A stretch of DNA of 64,000 bases from Aliirhizobium smilacinae (GTDB taxonomy: Bacteria > Pseudomonadota > Alphaproteobacteria > Rhizobiales > Rhizobiaceae): the NCBI RefSeq assembly GCF_006335145.1, contig NZ_VDMN01000006.1:186001-250000 (forward strand), written 5' to 3'. This document shows, piece after piece, positions 61,895-64,000 of this stretch (the stretch's first letter is position 1; each line of letters opens with the position of its first letter). The translations under genes were made by a program, and so were the position numbers. The notes under the pieces are model-generated. The model was not told where the DNA came from, ran no database searches, and saw nothing but the letters and a program-made list of their open reading frames with translations.

Positions 61895-62455
61895 TCACGC
61901 AGCGCGGCGCTGGTGTCTGCCTTCTTCGACTTCCTCGATGATCTTGGCGACAAACTGGGCCAGATCCTTCGGAGAACGCGAGGTGATGATGCCGTTGTCG
62001 GTAACCACCGCCTCGTCCTTCCAGTTGGCCCCGGCATTGCGCATGTCGGTCCGGATCGAAGGATAGGATGTCGCCTTTCGGCCGCGCAAGGCGTCGGCTT
62101 CGACCAGCAGCCATGGTCCATGGCAGATCGCGGCAACCGGTTTTCCGCTGCTGATGAACTGGCGGACCAGCTGAACGGCGTCCTCGTTGTTGCGCAGGAC
62201 GTCCGGGTTGATCTGGCCGCCCGGCAGAACGAGGGCGTCGAAATCCTCGACATTGACCGCATTCACCTCAAGATCGACGGCCACACAGTCACCCCAGTCC
62301 TTTTCGTCCCAGCTTTTGATTTCGCCGGATTTGATCGAGGCGATTTTGACATTGGCACCGCGCTTGGTCAGCTCTTCCAGCGGAACGCGCAGTTCCGAGC
62401 GCTCGTAGCCATCGGTAGCCAGAATGAGGATGTTGGCGGATTGGATGTTCGCCAT
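61895..62455 (-). CDS. PfpI/DJ-1 family protein (YhbO-like deglycase/protease fold)
   Basis: A 186-residue class I glutamine amidotransferase-like protein. The nucleophile Cys is in AAICHGPWLLVEAD, and ILATDGYERSELRVPLEEL and ALVLPGGQINPDVLR are family blocks. Members act in stress or glyoxal detoxification. ATG 62455 follows AAGGAGC. The position next to other stress-type genes fits. Confidence 0.85.
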   Translation of the reverse strand: MANIQSANILILATDGYERSELRVPLEELTKRGANVKIASIKSGEIKSWDEKDWGDCVAVDLEVNAVNVEDFDALVLPGGQINPDVLRNNEDAVQLVRQFISSGKPVAAICHGPWLLVEADALRGRKATSYPSIRTDMRNAGANWKDEAVVTDNGIITSRSPKDLAQFVAKIIEEVEEGRHQRRAA

Positions 62456-62508
62456 GATAAGCTCCTTATTGGATTGTTTTTTTCAGGTATTCGGCGGCCT
62501 GTCGGTGA

Positions 62509-62706
62509 TCAGAGCCGTCCGGTAGACAGGTCGCGCCCGTTGATCGACGCCGGCACGCTGATTTCGTCCCGCTGCGTCTTTGGAAGCGGAAGCCAAACTG
62601 CACCCGGCACGGCGACCTGAATGTCTTTAGGACGCACAGCCTGGAACGTCGGTTGAACCCGATGGGATAAAAAGCGGTTCCTGAGCATCGTGAAAAAGTG
62701 CTGCAT
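62509..62706 (-). CDS. Small hypothetical protein (65 residues)
   Basis: A 65-residue protein beginning MQHFFTMLRNRFLSHRVQPT, with VAVPGAVWLPLPKTQRDEISV. GGGAG lies eight bases before the ATG. No domain is recognised. An EcfG-type promoter (minus strand, 62763-62788) is about 60 bases upstream. Confidence 0.5.
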   Translation of the reverse strand: MQHFFTMLRNRFLSHRVQPTFQAVRPKDIQVAVPGAVWLPLPKTQRDEISVPASINGRDLSTGRL

Positions 62707-62762
62707 GGTAGTCTCCCGTGTCAGTCGTTGACAACTTGCGTTGCGACCTGTCTCGATGGGCT

Positions 62763-62788
62763 AACAAGCCGGGGAGGCGAAACGTTCC
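62763..62788 (-). promoter_or_regulatory. EcfG-type promoter candidate
   Basis: GGAAC-N17-TGTT on the minus strand. It is the proper distance (about 57 bases) to the 65-residue protein. The -10 has one mismatch. Confidence 0.45.
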
Positions 62789-62927
62789 CTGAATTTTACG
62801 CCGGTTCATCCATTGTGAAGCAGCACGACACGCTATGCCATGTCGAAAATATGATGCTCTCGCAGCCTCTGGCCACGAGAGCTTGGGGCCTCTTTCGTCG
62901 AGGCCTCATTCCCCTCCTCGGGAAACT

Positions 62928-63005
62928 TCAAACCGGAATGACGAACATATAACAGGCGGCTATCACCAGCGCGAAACCTGCAACCTCAAACCATTCCCTG
63001 ACCAT
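62928..63005 (-). CDS. 25-residue membrane micropeptide
   Basis: A 26-codon reading frame with GGAGG exactly five bases before its ATG 63005. The product MVREWFEVAGFALVIAACYM plus FVIPV is one hydrophobic helix with charged N-terminus. A perfect ribosome site and typical small-membrane-protein composition support it, but size limits certainty. Confidence 0.5.
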   Translation of the reverse strand: MVREWFEVAGFALVIAACYMFVIPV

Positions 63006-63131
63006 TGTCGCCTCCATCGAACTCTGGATCCAAGAACGTGCTGTTGCCATTGTAGTTCCATGAAATCGCCATAAACATGGCAGGTCGGCCACAAATGTGA
63101 ACAGGTGTTAAAATAAGCCCTCAGTCGATGC

Positions 63132-63392
63132 CTAGCTTGCCTCGGCCCGGGCGCGTGCGGCTTCCAGAATGGCGCGGATTTCTCGCGCCGAGGCGTTTTC
63201 GATCGCAAAAGCGGTGTCCGGCATAACACCGGGATCTTCCTCATGGTCCTTGAATGTTGCGTCGTCGCGCAGCTTTCTCAAAAATGTCGTGATTGTCACT
63301 TCGCCGCCGATCATCGCCGAGAGCATTTCGATCATCAGTTCGCGATGGGCGTTCAGCCGCCCTTCCAGTTCTTCCGGGGTCAGCGATGTCAT
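63132..63392 (-). CDS. Small hypothetical protein (86 residues)
   Basis: A soluble 86-residue protein beginning MTSLTPEELEGRLNAHRELMIEMLSAM, with IENASAREIRAILEAARARAEAS. Helix-rich. No family recognised. The start follows GAGGAAACC. It lies between the micropeptide and glgX and is divergent from the latter. Confidence 0.6.
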   Translation of the reverse strand: MTSLTPEELEGRLNAHRELMIEMLSAMIGGEVTITTFLRKLRDDATFKDHEEDPGVMPDTAFAIENASAREIRAILEAARARAEAS

Positions 63393-63602
63393 TGAGGTTT
63401 CCTCTTTGTTGTTTCCGCCCGTCCTTCGTCAGATAGGCGGTCTCCCGGCATTGGGAACAATCACCGATGCGGAAAGTTTCAGGAGGGCGGCTTCCGTGGC
63501 CTTTTCCATGTTTTATCGAGAAGTCGTCATCTGAGCGTTTCATCACGGAACAAAATGCCGCGCCGCACCATTGTCAGGCAGATTTTATCCAGTGGGGTGC
63601 GG

Positions 63603-64000
63603 TATGGACATGAAAGCCAATCAGTTCACGATTCAGGCGGGCGACTGGACGCGGCTCGGCGCCAATTTCGATGGCGAGGGGATCAATTTTGCGATCTTTT
63701 CCGCCCATGCGGAACGCGTCGAACTTTGTATCTACGATCCGACCGGAAAGATCGAAATCGCCAGACTCGAACTGCCGGAATACACGCATGAAATCTGGCA
63801 CGGTTATGTACCCGGCCTGAAACCCGGCGCGCTTTACGGCTATCGTGTGCACGGCCCATACGACCCCGAAAACGGCCATCGTTTCAATCCGAACAAGCTG
63901 CTGATCGACCCCTATGCCCGCGAACTTTTCGGTAACATCGAGTGGAACGAGGCGCATTTCGCCTATGATCTTCTTGCCGAAGACAAGGACCTCACCTTCG
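63603..64000 (+). CDS. glgX: Glycogen debranching enzyme GlgX, N-terminal part (cut by the window end)
   Basis: The first 132 residues of a GH13 glycogen debranching enzyme that hydrolyses alpha-1,6 branches of limit dextrin. GANFDGEGINFAIFSAHAERVELCIYD is the N-terminal CBM48 fold; WHGYVPGLKPGALYGYRVHGPYDPENGHRFNPNKLLIDPYAR is the usual GlgX sequence. The gene continues beyond the window. A GGAAC-N17-GTTT stress promoter candidate lies at 63454-63479, but the start at 63603 leaves a long leader. Confidence 0.9.

Noticed and set aside
62698..62952. 84-codon plus-strand frame after the 65-residue gene
   Set aside because: No ribosome site and overlaps the minus-strand promoter element and the micropeptide. 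Composition is not convincing.
1..64000. CRISPR arrays, tRNA/rRNA genes, insertion sequences, prophage
   Set aside because: No regular spacer-repeat array, no cloverleaf with CCA end, no transposase or integrase motifs, and no phage structural genes were recognised. The repeats found are palindromic intergenic elements without coding content.

Overview
The window looks like part of a chromid or secondary replicon (or a rearranged chromosome) of an alphaproteobacterium of the Rhizobium/Agrobacterium/Sinorhizobium group. Reasons: a succinoglycan-type exo locus, minCDE, the rhizobial pattern of dispersed palindromic intergenic repeats, CtrA- and EcfG-type promoter motifs, GC-rich third positions, and many ABC, TTT and LLM-type catabolic genes. 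I see no rRNA, tRNA, transposase, phage gene or CRISPR array.

Layout. (1) 0.2-3.7 kb: a KgtP-like MFS transporter, then the division-site operon minC-minD-minE behind a good CtrA box. (2) 3.8-24.7 kb: an almost complete succinoglycan-type exopolysaccharide locus, in the order exoQ-F-Y (minus), exoX and exoU (plus), exoW (minus), an additional GT2 glycosyltransferase, exoT, an EpsO-like pyruvyltransferase, exoH-K-L-A-M-O-N-P (plus). The first galactose-phosphate is placed on the lipid carrier by ExoY. ExoA, L, M, O, U, W and probably the extra GT extend the unit, ExoH and the pyruvyltransferase decorate it, ExoT, Q, P and F flip, polymerise and export it, ExoK trims the product, ExoN makes UDP-glucose, and ExoX is the small brake. 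exoB, exoZ and exoI are absent from the window, and the gene order differs from the Sinorhizobium meliloti locus as I know it.

(3) 24.7-35.5 kb: mixed metabolic genes, namely a TetR regulator, a lipoprotein, a sulfite-oxidase-fold molybdoenzyme, two PLP aminotransferases, a DUF763 protein, an esterase, a frameshifted BetI-like regulator, an NtaA-type flavin monooxygenase with a divergent XRE-cupin regulator, and a phosphoribosyltransferase-like protein. (4) 35.4-40.6 kb: a stress block, with an EEP-family phosphodiesterase, an UPF0104 membrane protein, a phospholipase-D protein, a ferritin-like DUF892 protein and several small proteins. Many carry GGAAC-N16/17-NGTT promoters typical of the EcfG/RpoE2 general stress response. 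(5) 40.6-45.8 kb: a membrane GT2, an AsnB-like amidotransferase, a mercuric-reductase-like flavoprotein and a DUF4126 membrane protein.

(6) 46-52.8 kb: a DctB/DctD-like two-component system next to a TctCBA tripartite tricarboxylate transporter. The regulator has GAFPGA in place of GAFTGA. (7) 53-58.8 kb: a LacI/AglR-like repressor divergent from a complete sugar ABC transporter with a palindromic operator over its -10 region. (8) 59-63.6 kb: a second stress block, with an HWE histidine kinase, a topoisomerase IB with a perfect EcfG-type promoter immediately before its ATG, a PfpI-family protein and small proteins including a 25-residue membrane peptide. The window ends inside glgX.

The most rewarding leads are the variant composition of the exo locus, the clustered EcfG-type promoters (especially one bidirectional element serving two membrane/phosphodiesterase genes), the GAFPGA regulator of the Tct transporter, and the CtrA box before minCDE. 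All family assignments come from reading the sequence; none was confirmed by a database search.
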